Shown here: one piece after another, positions 1 through 8,793 of the stretch
How the letters are laid out: each line of letters begins with the position of its first letter
Numbering within the stretch: position 1 is the first letter of the stretch
DNA from: Thermodesulfobacterium geofontis OPF15
GTDB lineage: Bacteria > Desulfobacterota > Thermodesulfobacteria > Thermodesulfobacteriales > Thermodesulfobacteriaceae
Direction: 5' to 3'
Assembly: GCF_000215975.1 (NCBI RefSeq)
Contig: NC_015682.1
Coordinates: 1,178,001 to 1,242,000 of the forward strand
DNA: 64,000 bases
The notes under the pieces: model-generated
Databases searched by the model: none
Told to the model about the DNA's origin: nothing
The model's input: only the letters and a program-made list of their open reading frames with translations
Translations under genes and position numbers: made by a program

Positions 1-1859
1 GAAATCTTTATTTTGTAGTTCAGCTTATGGAGCTTGAAAAGCCTTTAGTGCTTGCTTTAAATATGTTTGATGAAGCAAAAAGGCTCGGATATAAGGTTGA
101 TATACCACTTTTAGAGCAGATTCTTGAAGTAAGAGCTGTTCCAACGGTTGCAGTAAAAGAGCAAGGAATTGAGGAACTTAAGGAGGCTTTGGTTGAAGTT
201 TTCGAGAAAAAGCTTGTTCCTAAGAGGCTCCCTTATGGAGAGGATTTAGAAAACTTGATAGAAAAAGTTGTATTTCATCTTAAAGCTTTTAATCCAGATT
301 TAGAAAGAATTAGTTTAGGTGTAATTTTTAAGATTTTAGAAGGAGATGATGAATTAATAAACAAATTAGGACTTAAGTTTGATAAAAAGGAGATAGAAAA
401 CATAAGTAGTCATATAAAAACTGTTCATGAGGTAGGGCTTAATGATTATCTTCTTGATATAAGATATGGTTTAGCAACAGGAGTTACAAAAAAGGTTCTT
501 CAACGTCCTGAAATTCGTAGAGAAACCCTTACAGAAAAGATTGATAAAATTGTTTTAAATAGGGTCTTAGGTATACCTCTTTTTCTCTTAATTATGTGGA
601 TTGCCTTTAAAATTGCATTTGATGTGGCAAATCCTTATATAGATTTTTTAGATAAGGCTATAAATGAGATTTTTAAGAAATGGATAGAGGCTGGACTTTC
701 TTCCCTTGGTGCAGCAGATTGGTTGAGTTCTCTTGTACTTGATGGTATCGTAGGAGGGGTAGGAACGGTATTATCTTTCATTCCTATAATCGGAATGATA
801 ATGCTTATGATAACCTTTCTTGAAGCTACAGGATACATGGCAAGAGCAGCCTTTCTTATGGATAGGATTATGCGTTCTTTTGGGCTTCAAGGAAAGGCTT
901 TTATACCTTTACTTATGGGGTTTGGTTGTAATGTGCCCTCAGTTTATGCTTGTAGAACTATGGAACAAGAGCATGAAAGAAAACTTACTATGTTTGTAAT
1001 ACCTTTTATGTCTTGTGGAGCAAGACTTCCTGTTTATGCCTTATTTGTTTCTGCCTTTTTTGCATCTTATTCAGCAGAAGTATTACTTTTTCTTTATGTA
1101 CTTGGTATCGTAGTAGCTCTTACTATAGCAACTATTCTTCATAAAACTTATTTTAAAGGAGTTGGGGCTCCCTTTATTATGGAGCTTCCACCTTATCGTA
1201 TGCCTACGCTCAAAAACCTTGCTATTCATACCTGGCTAAAACTAAGACATTTTGTAATAAAAGCAGGAACTTGGATTTTAGCTTTTAATATTATCGTATG
1301 GATGGCGTTAAACCTTCCTTGGAAGCCCGAAAAACCTGAAGATTCAGTTTTAGGTAAACTGGGACACGTAATCTCTCCGGTTTTTAAACCTCTTGGATTT
1401 GGGGATTGGGCAAGTAGTGCAAGCTTGTTAACAGGATTTCCTGCAAAAGAAGTAGTTGTTTCAACGATGGCTCAAATATACGGAGGAGAAGAAGAAAAAA
1501 GCGAAGAAAAGAGCTTATCTTTTAAAGATGACCTAAAAGATTTGATTTTAACCTTTGCTGAAAAAACCAAAGAGGCTGGACTTAATTTAGTTTCTTCTTT
1601 TAGGGTGGTAAGTATTTCTGCAGAAGTACCAGAGGAAGGTGCGGGAATTTTATCCGAGCTCCAAAAAAGATTTACCCCTGCTTCAGCCTTATCTTTTATG
1701 GTTTTTACTCTTCTTTATTTTCCTTGCATGGTTTATGCAGCAGCGGTTAAGACTGAGGCAGTGTCCTTAAAATTTGTTTTGCAGATCATACTTGTTACCT
1801 TAACAACCGCTTGGATAGTATCTTTTTTGGTTTATCAATTTGCAAGATTAATTTTTTAA
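1..1859 (+). CDS. feoB: Ferrous iron transporter FeoB, 3' part
   Basis: Inner-membrane Fe(II) uptake GTPase. The reading frame is open to the left window edge, so the gene starts upstream; the first Met at 27 is internal. The visible part begins at the G4 motif of the GTPase domain (LNMFDEAKRLG), followed by the helical linker and the membrane domain from about residue 180. Both Gate motifs are recognisable: GFGCNVPSVYACRTME near residue 295 and MSCGARLPVYALF near residue 330. The usual Pro-Ala-Ile after GCNVP is Ser-Val-Tyr here. A charged insert (EEEKSEEKS, near residue 490) lies between the last membrane segments. Only Walker A and the N-terminal G motifs are missing, because of the window edge. 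Confidence 0.95.
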   Translation, partial: NLYFVVQLMELEKPLVLALNMFDEAKRLGYKVDIPLLEQILEVRAVPTVAVKEQGIEELKEALVEVFEKKLVPKRLPYGEDLENLIEKVVFHLKAFNPDLERISLGVIFKILEGDDELINKLGLKFDKKEIENISSHIKTVHEVGLNDYLLDIRYGLATGVTKKVLQRPEIRRETLTEKIDKIVLNRVLGIPLFLLIMWIAFKIAFDVANPYIDFLDKAINEIFKKWIEAGLSSLGAADWLSSLVLDGIVGGVGTVLSFIPIIGMIMLMITFLEATGYMARAAFLMDRIMRSFGLQGKAFIPLLMGFGCNVPSVYACRTMEQEHERKLTMFVIPFMSCGARLPVYALFVSAFFASYSAEVLLFLYVLGIVVALTIATILHKTYFKGVGAPFIMELPPYRMPTLKNLAIHTWLKLRHFVIKAGTWILAFNIIVWMALNLPWKPEKPEDSVLGKLGHVISPVFKPLGFGDWASSASLLTGFPAKEVVVSTMAQIYGGEEEKSEEKSLSFKDDLKDLILTFAEKTKEAGLNLVSSFRVVSISAEVPEEGAGILSELQKRFTPASALSFMVFTLLYFPCMVYAAAVKTEAVSLKFVLQIILVTLTTAWIVSFLVYQFARLIF

Positions 1860-1894
1860 AATTTTTTAATTATATTGTTGCAAAAATTTTAATT

Positions 1895-1908
1895 ACATAT
1901 TAATATGT
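1895..1908. promoter_or_regulatory. 14-bp perfect palindrome between feoB and porin gene
   Basis: ACATATTAATATGT is a perfect inverted repeat with no loop, 39 bases before the porin start and 36 after the feoB stop. It could be an operator for a dimeric regulator. It does not match the Fur consensus, and a chance palindrome in AT-rich DNA is possible. Confidence 0.25.
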
Positions 1909-1946
1909 GTGAAAATTTTTTGAAAACATAAAGAGGAGGTGGAAAA

Positions 1947-3128
1947 ATGAGAAAAAGGGATTTAGCTGTTATATTAAGTGGATTAACATTGATTAGTGCT
2001 CAGGCACTTCCGGGATGGGGTTTTGAAGTAAATGAAAAATTATCCTTTGAAGGGACTTCTACCATAGTTTATCAATGGTTAGATGGATCAAATATTAAAA
2101 GTAAAAATAGAGGCTCAGGGGCAATTGACCTTGGGTTAAGCTTTAAACCCACTGAAAATAATGAATTTTATGTTCTTGGAAGCTTTGCAAGTGGAAATGG
2201 GCTGAAACCAGAAAATGTTTCCCCCTTTAAACTTAAGCCTAATGCTGATGATTTAGAAGATGATGTAAAAAATATAAATGGACATAAACAGCAAGATAAT
2301 ATTTTAGAACTGTGGTACGCCCATACTTTTAATTTTAGCAATGACACATCTTTAAAAATTACTGCAGGAATTATAGATGCAACAAAATACATTGCTGACA
2401 ACCGTTTTGCTGATGATGAAATTACTCAATTTATGAATGAGGTTTTTGTAGACCCACCAGCTAATTTTACACCTCCAAGTTATGATTTAGGAATAGTTGC
2501 AGAATTAACAAAAGGTCCCTTTACTTTAAGAGCCCTTGGAATGACAACCAAAACTGAAATAGGAATTCCACAAGGAGAAGAAGAAGCAAAAGAAGGGTTT
2601 TATCAATATTATGCTCTTCAACTTGGATATAATTTAAAATCAAAATGGGGAGAAGGAAATTATAAAATATTTGGATGGTATACAAGCAATGATTTTTATA
2701 AAAGGAATGGAAAAGGTAAAGATTCTCGCTATGGTTTAGGAGTAGTAATTGACCAAGATCTTGGATTTATTAAAAATCCCTTTAGTAAAAATCCAATCGG
2801 ATTTTTCTTACTCGGTGCTTGGGAGGATGATGATACCCAAGTTGATTATGATTATTACATTTCAGCAGGCTTTAATATACCTTTCTGCTTTCTTGGTAGA
2901 GAAGGAAATGAAATAGGTATTGGATATGCCTATTTAGATGGAGCTGATAAAGCAGACATTTCTAATACACATGCTGTTGAGGCTTATGCAAAATTTAATC
3001 TATTTTCCTATGAGAAGCTAAAATCTGATTTAACTTTAGATTTTCAATACATGAAAGATAATTATAAAAAAAGTAGCGAAGATAAAGAAGGATTTATAGT
3101 TGGATTTAGATGGAATCTTTCTTTTTAA
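1947..3128 (+). CDS. Outer-membrane beta-barrel protein (porin-like)
   Basis: A 393-residue secreted protein. It starts with a Lys/Arg-rich signal peptide (MRKRDLAVILSGL, cleavage probably near residues 25-27). The body consists of alternating amphipathic strands rich in Gly, Tyr and Phe, and it ends in GFRWNLSF; the terminal Phe is the usual signal for outer-membrane barrel assembly. A strong ribosome site (AGGAGGTG) precedes the ATG by 7 bases. The family is probably a carbohydrate or general porin, but I cannot name a substrate. It follows feoB in the same direction after 87 bases; a link with iron uptake is speculation. Confidence 0.7.
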   Translation: MRKRDLAVILSGLTLISAQALPGWGFEVNEKLSFEGTSTIVYQWLDGSNIKSKNRGSGAIDLGLSFKPTENNEFYVLGSFASGNGLKPENVSPFKLKPNADDLEDDVKNINGHKQQDNILELWYAHTFNFSNDTSLKITAGIIDATKYIADNRFADDEITQFMNEVFVDPPANFTPPSYDLGIVAELTKGPFTLRALGMTTKTEIGIPQGEEEAKEGFYQYYALQLGYNLKSKWGEGNYKIFGWYTSNDFYKRNGKGKDSRYGLGVVIDQDLGFIKNPFSKNPIGFFLLGAWEDDDTQVDYDYYISAGFNIPFCFLGREGNEIGIGYAYLDGADKADISNTHAVEAYAKFNLFSYEKLKSDLTLDFQYMKDNYKKSSEDKEGFIVGFRWNLSF

Positions 3129-3164
3129 ATTTTTCTTGACTTTATTTTTTTAATTTTTAAAATT

Positions 3165-3305
3165 TTTTTAAAGATAAGAAATTATAGGAGGATGTTAAGA
3201 AAGGAGTGGGAAAAGTAACCAATTTATTGGATGTTGAGGGACGGAGGGGCAGGCTCCTTTGGAAGCTTAAAAGCCTACAAAAATTGGAGTCCTGTCCCTC
3301 TCTAT
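3165..3305 (+). ncRNA. Candidate structured RNA with pseudoknot potential
   Basis: The 226-base gap between the porin and HIT genes holds a GC-rich island in an AT-rich surround. GAGGGAC (3236-3242) pairs with GTCCCTC (3294-3300). Inside it AGGCT (3251-3255) pairs with AGCCT (3272-3276). CCAATTT (3219-3225) is the exact complement of AAATTGG (3281-3287), and this helix crosses the outer stem, so either a pseudoknot or two alternative folds is possible. An AT-rich stretch with TTGACT at about 3136 could hold its promoter. I do not recognise a known riboswitch consensus. It could be an sRNA, a leader of the HIT gene, or a terminator-like element behind the porin gene. Confidence 0.4.
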
Positions 3306-3354
3306 TTTGCAAGCTATAACCTTATAATACAATAAAAATTGTAGGAGAATTACT

Positions 3355-3696
3355 ATGAGCTGTATATTCTGTAAAATTGTTAATAAAGAAATTGCTTCTA
3401 ACATTGTTTATGAAGATGAAAAAGTAGTTGCTTTTCATGATATTAATCCTCAAGCACCCTATCATATATTGGTTGTTCCTAAAAAACATATTTCTACACT
3501 TTTAGAAGTAACAGAGGAAGATAAAGAGCTTATAGGGCATATTTATTTAGTGATAAATAAAATTGCTAAAGACATTGGTTTTGATGAAAGAGGATATAGA
3601 GTAGTTGTTAATTGTAAGGAAGAAGCTGGTCAGACCATATTTCATCTTCATTTCCATGTCTTAGCAGGAAGAACGATGGGTTGGCCTCCAGGTTAA
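3355..3696 (+). CDS. HIT-family nucleotide hydrolase (HinT-like)
   Basis: A 113-residue histidine-triad protein that would hydrolyse purine nucleoside phosphoramidates and related adenylates. The catalytic triad motif is seen as HLHFHVLAG near residue 98, and the N-terminal CIFCKIVNKEI is typical of the HinT branch. Length matches the family (110-120). A GGAG ribosome site precedes the start, and a possible -10 box TATAAT is at 3323-3328. Its stop overlaps the convergent metG stop by 4 bases. Confidence 0.92.
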   Translation: MSCIFCKIVNKEIASNIVYEDEKVVAFHDINPQAPYHILVVPKKHISTLLEVTEEDKELIGHIYLVINKIAKDIGFDERGYRVVVNCKEEAGQTIFHLHFHVLAGRTMGWPPG

Positions 3697-5231
3697 GAAA
3701 CCTCAGGTATCTTTTCAATTCTTGGATATAAAGGTTTTCCTTTGCTTATTTGAGCTCCGGTTTTAAGTAAATTAAATCTAAAAACATTTTCCCAATTAAT
3801 CTCATTTTCGCTTAAAGATAAGTTATTTAAAAGAATTTTAGAGGTTTCAGGCATAACTGGGTAGAGAGCAATTGCAAAACTTTTAATACTTTCTAAAAGC
3901 ACTCTTATAATGGTTCCAGCCCTTTTTTCATTTTTCTTTTTTATTTCACTCCAAGGAGTAGTCCTATCTATATAAACATTTCCTCTTCTTATAGCTTCCC
4001 AAAGTCTTTCTAAAGCTTTATAAAAAAGAAATTGAGAAAAATATTTTTCATATTCTATAAGTGCAGACCTTACTTCTTCTAAAAATTCTTTATCTATATC
4101 TTTTAGCTCATCTAAGGAAGGAACTTTACTTTCGAAATATTTTTCAACCAGATTAAGGGTGCGATAAATTAGATTTCCGTAATCATTAGCTAAATCTGCA
4201 TTTATTTTCGTTATGAAAGAAGAAATATTAAAGTCTGCGTCATAGCCAAATGCCATTTCTCTTAAAAGAAAGTATCTTAACTGATCCTTCCCAAATTTTT
4301 TAGCAACCTCAATGGGATCAACAATATTACCTAAGGATTTAGACATTTTTAATTTATCAACTAACCAATATCCATGCACAAGAAGTTTTTTATAAATAGG
4401 AAGTTCCATTGCTTTAAGCATAATGGGCCAATAAATAGCATGGGGCCTTAAAATATCTTTTGCAATAAAATGATGGGCATTTATCCACCAATCTTTCCAT
4501 TCTGGATTTTCAGGATAGCCTATTCCAGAAAGATAATTAATTAAAGCATCAAACCATACATAGGTTACATAATTAGAATCAAAGGGAAGCTCTATTCCCC
4601 AAGAAAGTCTTGCCTTAGGACGGGAAATACAAAGGGGTGGAAGTTCTTCTTCAAGCATATTTAAAACTTCCTCTTTATAAAATTCCGGATAAATTAAATC
4701 ATTTTTAGAAATATAATCCTTTAACCAAGCTCTATATTTTTCTAAATTAAAAAAATAATTTTTTTCTTTTATATGTTGTGGATAAATTTTATGATCTTTG
4801 CATTTTCCCTCTTCATCAAGTTCTTTTGAAGTTAAAAATCTCTCACAACCAATACAATAAAGTCCCTCATATTCGTCAAGATATATTTCTCCTTTTTCAT
4901 AAAGTTTTTGCAAAATATATTGGACAACTTTTTTATGTTCCTGGGAGGTTGTTCTAATAAACTTGTTATAAATTATTCCAAAGTAGTCCCAGGTAATTTT
5001 AAAAGCTAAACTTATTTCATCTACAAAGACATGAGGTTCTTTTCCCTTATCTTTTGCAGATTTTTGGATTTTATCCCCATGTTCATCTGTTCCTGTAAGA
5101 AAAAAAACTTTCCAGCCCTTTAAAAGATAAAAGCGTGCTAAAGAATCTACTAAAATTGTAGTATAAGCATGCCCCAAATGGGGATAAGCATTAACATAGT
5201 AAATTGGTGTAGTAAGGTATATCCTCATCAT
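3693..5231 (-). CDS. metG: Methionyl-tRNA synthetase
   Basis: Charges tRNA-Met in the cytoplasm. Class I signature HIGH appears as HLGH (YPHLGHAYTT) near the N-terminus and KMSKS as KMSKSLGN. The short insert with CIGCERF is the zinc-knuckle region of the bacterial type. About 512 residues: the catalytic and anticodon-binding domains are present but no C-terminal EMAP/Trbp domain, as in short MetRS forms. The frame extends 6 codons further upstream, but I chose the ATG at 5231 because AAGGG lies 7 bases before it and this avoids overlap with the upstream gene. Likely translated with the PSP1 gene. Confidence 0.93.
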   Translation of the reverse strand: MMRIYLTTPIYYVNAYPHLGHAYTTILVDSLARFYLLKGWKVFFLTGTDEHGDKIQKSAKDKGKEPHVFVDEISLAFKITWDYFGIIYNKFIRTTSQEHKKVVQYILQKLYEKGEIYLDEYEGLYCIGCERFLTSKELDEEGKCKDHKIYPQHIKEKNYFFNLEKYRAWLKDYISKNDLIYPEFYKEEVLNMLEEELPPLCISRPKARLSWGIELPFDSNYVTYVWFDALINYLSGIGYPENPEWKDWWINAHHFIAKDILRPHAIYWPIMLKAMELPIYKKLLVHGYWLVDKLKMSKSLGNIVDPIEVAKKFGKDQLRYFLLREMAFGYDADFNISSFITKINADLANDYGNLIYRTLNLVEKYFESKVPSLDELKDIDKEFLEEVRSALIEYEKYFSQFLFYKALERLWEAIRRGNVYIDRTTPWSEIKKKNEKRAGTIIRVLLESIKSFAIALYPVMPETSKILLNNLSLSENEINWENVFRFNLLKTGAQISKGKPLYPRIEKIPEVS

Positions 5232-5235
5232 TTTT

Positions 5236-6111
5236 TTACCCTTCATCAAGTTCTTTTAATTTCTCTTCCTCCATTACCTCTTCAGTTTCTTCTTCTATTA
5301 AAATCTTTATTTGGGAAACTGGAATTTGAATTATTTGTCCTTCTTTATTTTCTAAATAGGCTACCTTTTGGAAAATATTGTATTTTAAAATTTTATAGGG
5401 CTCTCCATTAATTCTTATTTTGTTCCCTATTTTAGGTAAATCCTGTAAAAACTCTTTGTAAATATCTTCTTCATAAGCCAAACAACATAAAAGTCTTCCG
5501 CAGGGACCGGAGATTTTATTAGGGTCTAAAATAAGTCCTTGTTCTTTTGCCATTCTAATAGAAAGCGGGATAAATTGTCTTAAAAATTTGGCACAACAAA
5601 ATTCTTTCCCACAATATCCTATTCCTCCTATAAGAGCAGTTTCATTTCTGACCCCGATTTGTCTCATTTCAATCCTCATTCTCAAAGCCCTTGCAAGCTC
5701 TTTTACTAATTGTCTAAAATCTATCCTTCCTTCTGCGGTGTAATAAAAGATAATTTTGCTTCTATTAAAGAAACAATCAACTCTTACCAAATTCATTTCT
5801 ATCCCAAGATCTTTTGCAAATTGTAAACAAAATTCTTTCCCCTTTTCTTCTATTTCTAATTTTTTCTCATACTCTTTAATCTCCTTAAAGGTTGCTTTTC
5901 TAATAACAAAAGGGATACCTTCTACATTAAAAGGTAATTTATAAGAATTTTCTGTTAAAATAAAAACTTCTTTTCTTCCGTCTGGTAATTTCGCAAGGAC
6001 ATAATTTCCTTTAAGCAAAGGTTTATTTAGTTTAAGAGCTTGGTCTGGAAATCCCTTTTTTAGAGTTCCTAAACTTAACCAAATACCTTTTGTGTTTTCC
6101 TTTTTATACAT
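5236..6111 (-). CDS. PSP1-domain protein (RicT/YaaT-like)
   Basis: 291 residues. The PSP1 C-terminal domain is recognisable from the conserved block around residues 150-220: GGIGYCGKEFCC and SGPCGRLLCCLAYE, whose cysteines in relatives take part in binding an Fe-S cluster in the RicA-RicF-RicT (Y) complex, which acts in RNA processing. The C-terminus is acidic and Glu-rich. It sits between moaA and metG, with the moaA stop directly adjacent to its start codon. Partners RicA and RicF are not in the window, so the exact role here is uncertain. Confidence 0.85.
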   Translation of the reverse strand: MYKKENTKGIWLSLGTLKKGFPDQALKLNKPLLKGNYVLAKLPDGRKEVFILTENSYKLPFNVEGIPFVIRKATFKEIKEYEKKLEIEEKGKEFCLQFAKDLGIEMNLVRVDCFFNRSKIIFYYTAEGRIDFRQLVKELARALRMRIEMRQIGVRNETALIGGIGYCGKEFCCAKFLRQFIPLSIRMAKEQGLILDPNKISGPCGRLLCCLAYEEDIYKEFLQDLPKIGNKIRINGEPYKILKYNIFQKVAYLENKEGQIIQIPVSQIKILIEEETEEVMEEEKLKELDEG

Positions 6112-7071
6112 CTATCCCCCGATAGCTCTCATAGGTTTTAAAGTAAAATTTAAATTATGTTCAGAGGGTTTTATTTTTAAGGCTAAAGAAAAAGCCTCTT
6201 CCAAAGTTCCTTCACCTTTTCTTAAAATAGGTTTTAAATCTATCTCCTTATCAGAAAAAAGGCAAGGTCTTAATCTTCCATCTGCAGTAATTCTTAATCT
6301 ATTACATTTATGACAAAAATGTTCAGAAATAGGAGAAATTAACCCAATTTTTCCTTTTGCTTCTTTCCATCTAAAAACTTTAGCTGGTCCCCCACCAAAA
6401 GAAGAATCAGGAATTAGTTCAGAAAAACTTTCTAAAACCTCTTTTATTTCTTTTATAGTAACAACGTGTTTTTCATTCCATAAGCTATTTTTTCCTATGG
6501 GCATAAATTCTATAAATCTAACTTCAACGGGTTTTTCTAAAGTAAGCTTAGCAAGGTCTAAAATCTCATCTTCATTAAAACCTCTTATTATTACAGTGTT
6601 TATTTTTACAGGATTAAATCCCAATTCCAAAGCTATATCAATACTTCTAAGAACTTTTTCAAATTCAGAAGTTCCTGTAAGTTTTTCAAATTTTTCTTTA
6701 TTTAAAGTATCTAAACTTATGTTTATTCTTTTTAATCCTGCTTTTTTAAGTTTTTCGCCAAGAGTTTCTAAAAAAGAGCCATTTGTAGTAAGACTTAGGT
6801 CTTCTATTTCAGGAATTTGGGAAAGTTTTTCTACCAAATATTCTATATTTTTTCTTAAAAGAGGTTCTCCACCTGTTAATCTTATTCTTTTCCCACCTAA
6901 TTTAGCAAAAACCTTTGCTATACTTTCTATTTCTTCAAATCTTAATATTTCTTCATGAGGAAGCCATTTCCAATTTTGATGAGTAAAACAATATATACAT
7001 TTAAAATTGCACCTATCTGTTACAGAAACCCTTAAATATTCAATCTTTCTTCCTAAATGATCAATTAACAT
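6112..7071 (-). CDS. moaA: GTP 3',8-cyclase, molybdenum cofactor biosynthesis
   Basis: Radical SAM enzyme for the first step of molybdopterin synthesis. The N-terminal cluster motif CNFKCIYC is near residue 20, and the C-terminal second cluster motif is CHKCNRLR followed by a third Cys in GRLRPCLFS. The protein ends in Gly-Gly, the conserved tail needed for activity in MoaA. 319 residues is normal. Its start overlaps the DUF4416 gene by 11 bases, and it abuts the PSP1 gene, so the minus-strand genes from DUF4416 to metG look like one transcript. Confidence 0.95.
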   Translation of the reverse strand: MLIDHLGRKIEYLRVSVTDRCNFKCIYCFTHQNWKWLPHEEILRFEEIESIAKVFAKLGGKRIRLTGGEPLLRKNIEYLVEKLSQIPEIEDLSLTTNGSFLETLGEKLKKAGLKRINISLDTLNKEKFEKLTGTSEFEKVLRSIDIALELGFNPVKINTVIIRGFNEDEILDLAKLTLEKPVEVRFIEFMPIGKNSLWNEKHVVTIKEIKEVLESFSELIPDSSFGGGPAKVFRWKEAKGKIGLISPISEHFCHKCNRLRITADGRLRPCLFSDKEIDLKPILRKGEGTLEEAFSLALKIKPSEHNLNFTLKPMRAIGG

Positions 7072-7594
7072 TTAAATTTTCCTTATACCAAGCTCTTACC
7101 TTATTAAAGATTTCTATAATTTCAGGTTGTTTATAATCTGGATAAGTCCAAGGAAGTTCCATATAGGTCTTATTTCTATAAATTAGAGTAACTTCAGCAT
7201 AAACACCTTTACCTAAATATATTCTATGAGCATAGTCTTTAAAAGTTGAAAGAACTACTTTTGAAAGACCTAAATAACCTGGATCTAAATTAATTCTTCT
7301 ATTTCCTAAAGAATCAGCAAAATTCTTCTCAATTTCGTAACATTTATATTTAAGGTCAATTAAATATTCAGGAGGCTTTAATTTTTCGAAAAAATAAATT
7401 CCCTTTTTTAAGTTTTCTCCCATTTCCTTAGCATAATAAGAAGTAAAAGATGAAAAATCATAAATTTTAGATTGAAAGATAGGGGAGCCGAGTTCAGGTT
7501 TTAAAAGATCAAGAGCCTTTTCCCATAAATCTAAATCTTTACCTGTAATAGCAACAAAATAAAGTTGTGGAGGTGGACTTTTAGGATGACTCAT
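7061..7594 (-). CDS. DUF4416 family protein
   Basis: 177 residues with the look of the DUF4416 family common in sulfate-reducing and other deep-branching bacteria: PPPQLYFVAITG at the N-terminus, NLDPGYLGLSKVVLSTFKD in the middle and ELPWTYPDYKQPE near the C-terminus. No function is known. It overlaps the upstream Trm112-like gene by 14 bases and moaA by 11, so it is translated in the same operon. Confidence 0.8.
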   Translation of the reverse strand: MSHPKSPPPQLYFVAITGKDLDLWEKALDLLKPELGSPIFQSKIYDFSSFTSYYAKEMGENLKKGIYFFEKLKPPEYLIDLKYKCYEIEKNFADSLGNRRINLDPGYLGLSKVVLSTFKDYAHRIYLGKGVYAEVTLIYRNKTYMELPWTYPDYKQPEIIEIFNKVRAWYKENLNVN

Positions 7595-7781
7595 TTTTTT
7601 CTGAAAGAGGGATAGCTTCTTCTATAAGCATTATAGGAATATCTTCCTCTATAGGATAAAAAAGTTCGCATTTTTTACAATAAAATCCCTCTTTCTCATT
7701 CCATATTTTATAAATTAAATCTCCTTTACATTTAGGACAAGCTAATACCTTTAAATATTCTTGAATTTTTGCTTTTTCCAT
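7581..7781 (-). CDS. Trm112/YcaR-like zinc-ribbon protein
   Basis: A 66-residue protein with two CxxC pairs, CPKCKGDL at residue 15 and CKKCELFYP at residue 34, followed by IEEDIPIML. This is the layout of the Trm112/DUF343 family, whose members serve as small zinc-binding partners of methyltransferases. A specific partner cannot be assigned here. First gene of the minus-strand run down to metG. Confidence 0.8.
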   Translation of the reverse strand: MEKAKIQEYLKVLACPKCKGDLIYKIWNEKEGFYCKKCELFYPIEEDIPIMLIEEAIPLSEKNESS

Positions 7782-7851
7782 AAGATTTTTTTATAATATC
7801 ACTTTTCAGAGTTTATGCAAATAATGAATTTAAAAGATAAAAATTGAATTT

Positions 7852-8202
7852 TTAAAGAATAGGTTGTAATACCTTTTTGATGATTTCTAAAAAAAGCCTA
7901 ATATTTTCTATAATTTTTTCTTCTTCAGGTTTTTCAAAAAAAATAACATTTTTAATTTTTTCTAATTTTCCTACATCATCTGGGTCTAAAGATTCTACAG
8001 TTTTTCTCCAAAGCTCTTCAAATTCAGGAGGCTTTTCAGGAGGAAATACATAAGAAAGTGCCCAGACAGCTTTTAATCCTAAATTAAAAATTTCTTTAGC
8101 TTTTTTTTGAAGTTCAGAAGGATTTCCTTTTATTTTAGAAAAATCTTTAAATAAATCTAATGCATATCTATAATAGCTTTTAGCTCTTATGTAATAAACC
8201 AT
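7852..8202 (-). CDS. Helical protein of unknown function
   Basis: 116 residues, predicted all alpha, with no signal peptide or membrane segment. I do not recognise the family. The helical pattern RAKSYYRYALDLFKDF... and a conserved-looking PPEKPPEFEELW loop are reminiscent of HEPN-like four-helix bundles, but the catalytic Rx4-6H motif is absent. It lies just downstream of efp on the same strand (25 bases), so it may be co-transcribed with it. Confidence 0.55.
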   Translation of the reverse strand: MVYYIRAKSYYRYALDLFKDFSKIKGNPSELQKKAKEIFNLGLKAVWALSYVFPPEKPPEFEELWRKTVESLDPDDVGKLEKIKNVIFFEKPEEEKIIENIRLFLEIIKKVLQPIL

Positions 8203-8226
8203 TTAAAAATATTTTAAAAGAGCTTA

Positions 8227-8790
8227 TTAACCAGCTCTTTCTAAATATTTTCCTGTTCTTGTATCAACTTTTATTATATCTCCCTCATTTATAAAAAGAG
8301 GGACTTGAATTACAAGTCCTGTTTCAAGTTTTGCAGGTTTAGTTGCGGTTCCTACTGTATCTCCCTTAACTCCAGGCTCAGTTTCTATTACTTTTAATTC
8401 AACTACATTAGGAAGCTCTATACTTACCACTTTCCCTTTATGATATAAAACATATACATTTAAATTTTCTTTTAAATATTTTGATGCTTCTCCTACATCT
8501 TCCTCTTTTATATAAACTTGGTCATAATCTTCTAAATCCATAAAAACATATTGATCTCCTTCTTTATATAAATATTGCATTTCCTTTTCTTGAAAATCCG
8601 GCTTTTCAAAACGCTCTCCAGCTCTAAAATTTACCTCTAAAACTCTACCAGTAGCAAGATCTTTTAATTTTGTTCTTACAGTAGGTTGATTTTTAGAGAC
8701 TTTTACATGTTGAAAATCTAAAATTTCATACAATTTACCTTCCCATTCAATCTTTAAGCCTTTTTTAAAATCTGAGGTTGTGTAAGCCAT
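8227..8790 (-). CDS. efp: Translation elongation factor P
   Basis: 187 residues with the three beta-barrel domains of EF-P, which relieves ribosome stalling at proline runs. The domain I loop is HVKVSKNQPTVRTKLKDL; the Lys in SKN aligns with the modified Lys-34 position. The C-terminal signature INEGDIIKVDTRTGKYLERAG is typical. The loop lacks the usual PGKG context, so the modification enzyme (EpmA or other) cannot be inferred. A purine-rich ribosome site lies before the ATG; the gene follows bpsA by 3 bases. Confidence 0.95.
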   Translation of the reverse strand: MAYTTSDFKKGLKIEWEGKLYEILDFQHVKVSKNQPTVRTKLKDLATGRVLEVNFRAGERFEKPDFQEKEMQYLYKEGDQYVFMDLEDYDQVYIKEEDVGEASKYLKENLNVYVLYHKGKVVSIELPNVVELKVIETEPGVKGDTVGTATKPAKLETGLVIQVPLFINEGDIIKVDTRTGKYLERAG

Positions 8791-8793
8791 GGT

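Noticed and set aside
1895-1908. Fur box downstream of feoB
   Set aside because: The palindrome ACATATTAATATGT does not match the GATAATGATAATCATTATC consensus.
3236-3300. 4.5S/SRP RNA or known riboswitch at the GC-rich island
   Set aside because: The conserved SRP tetraloop region and the c-di-GMP, TPP, FMN, cobalamin and SAM core motifs are absent.
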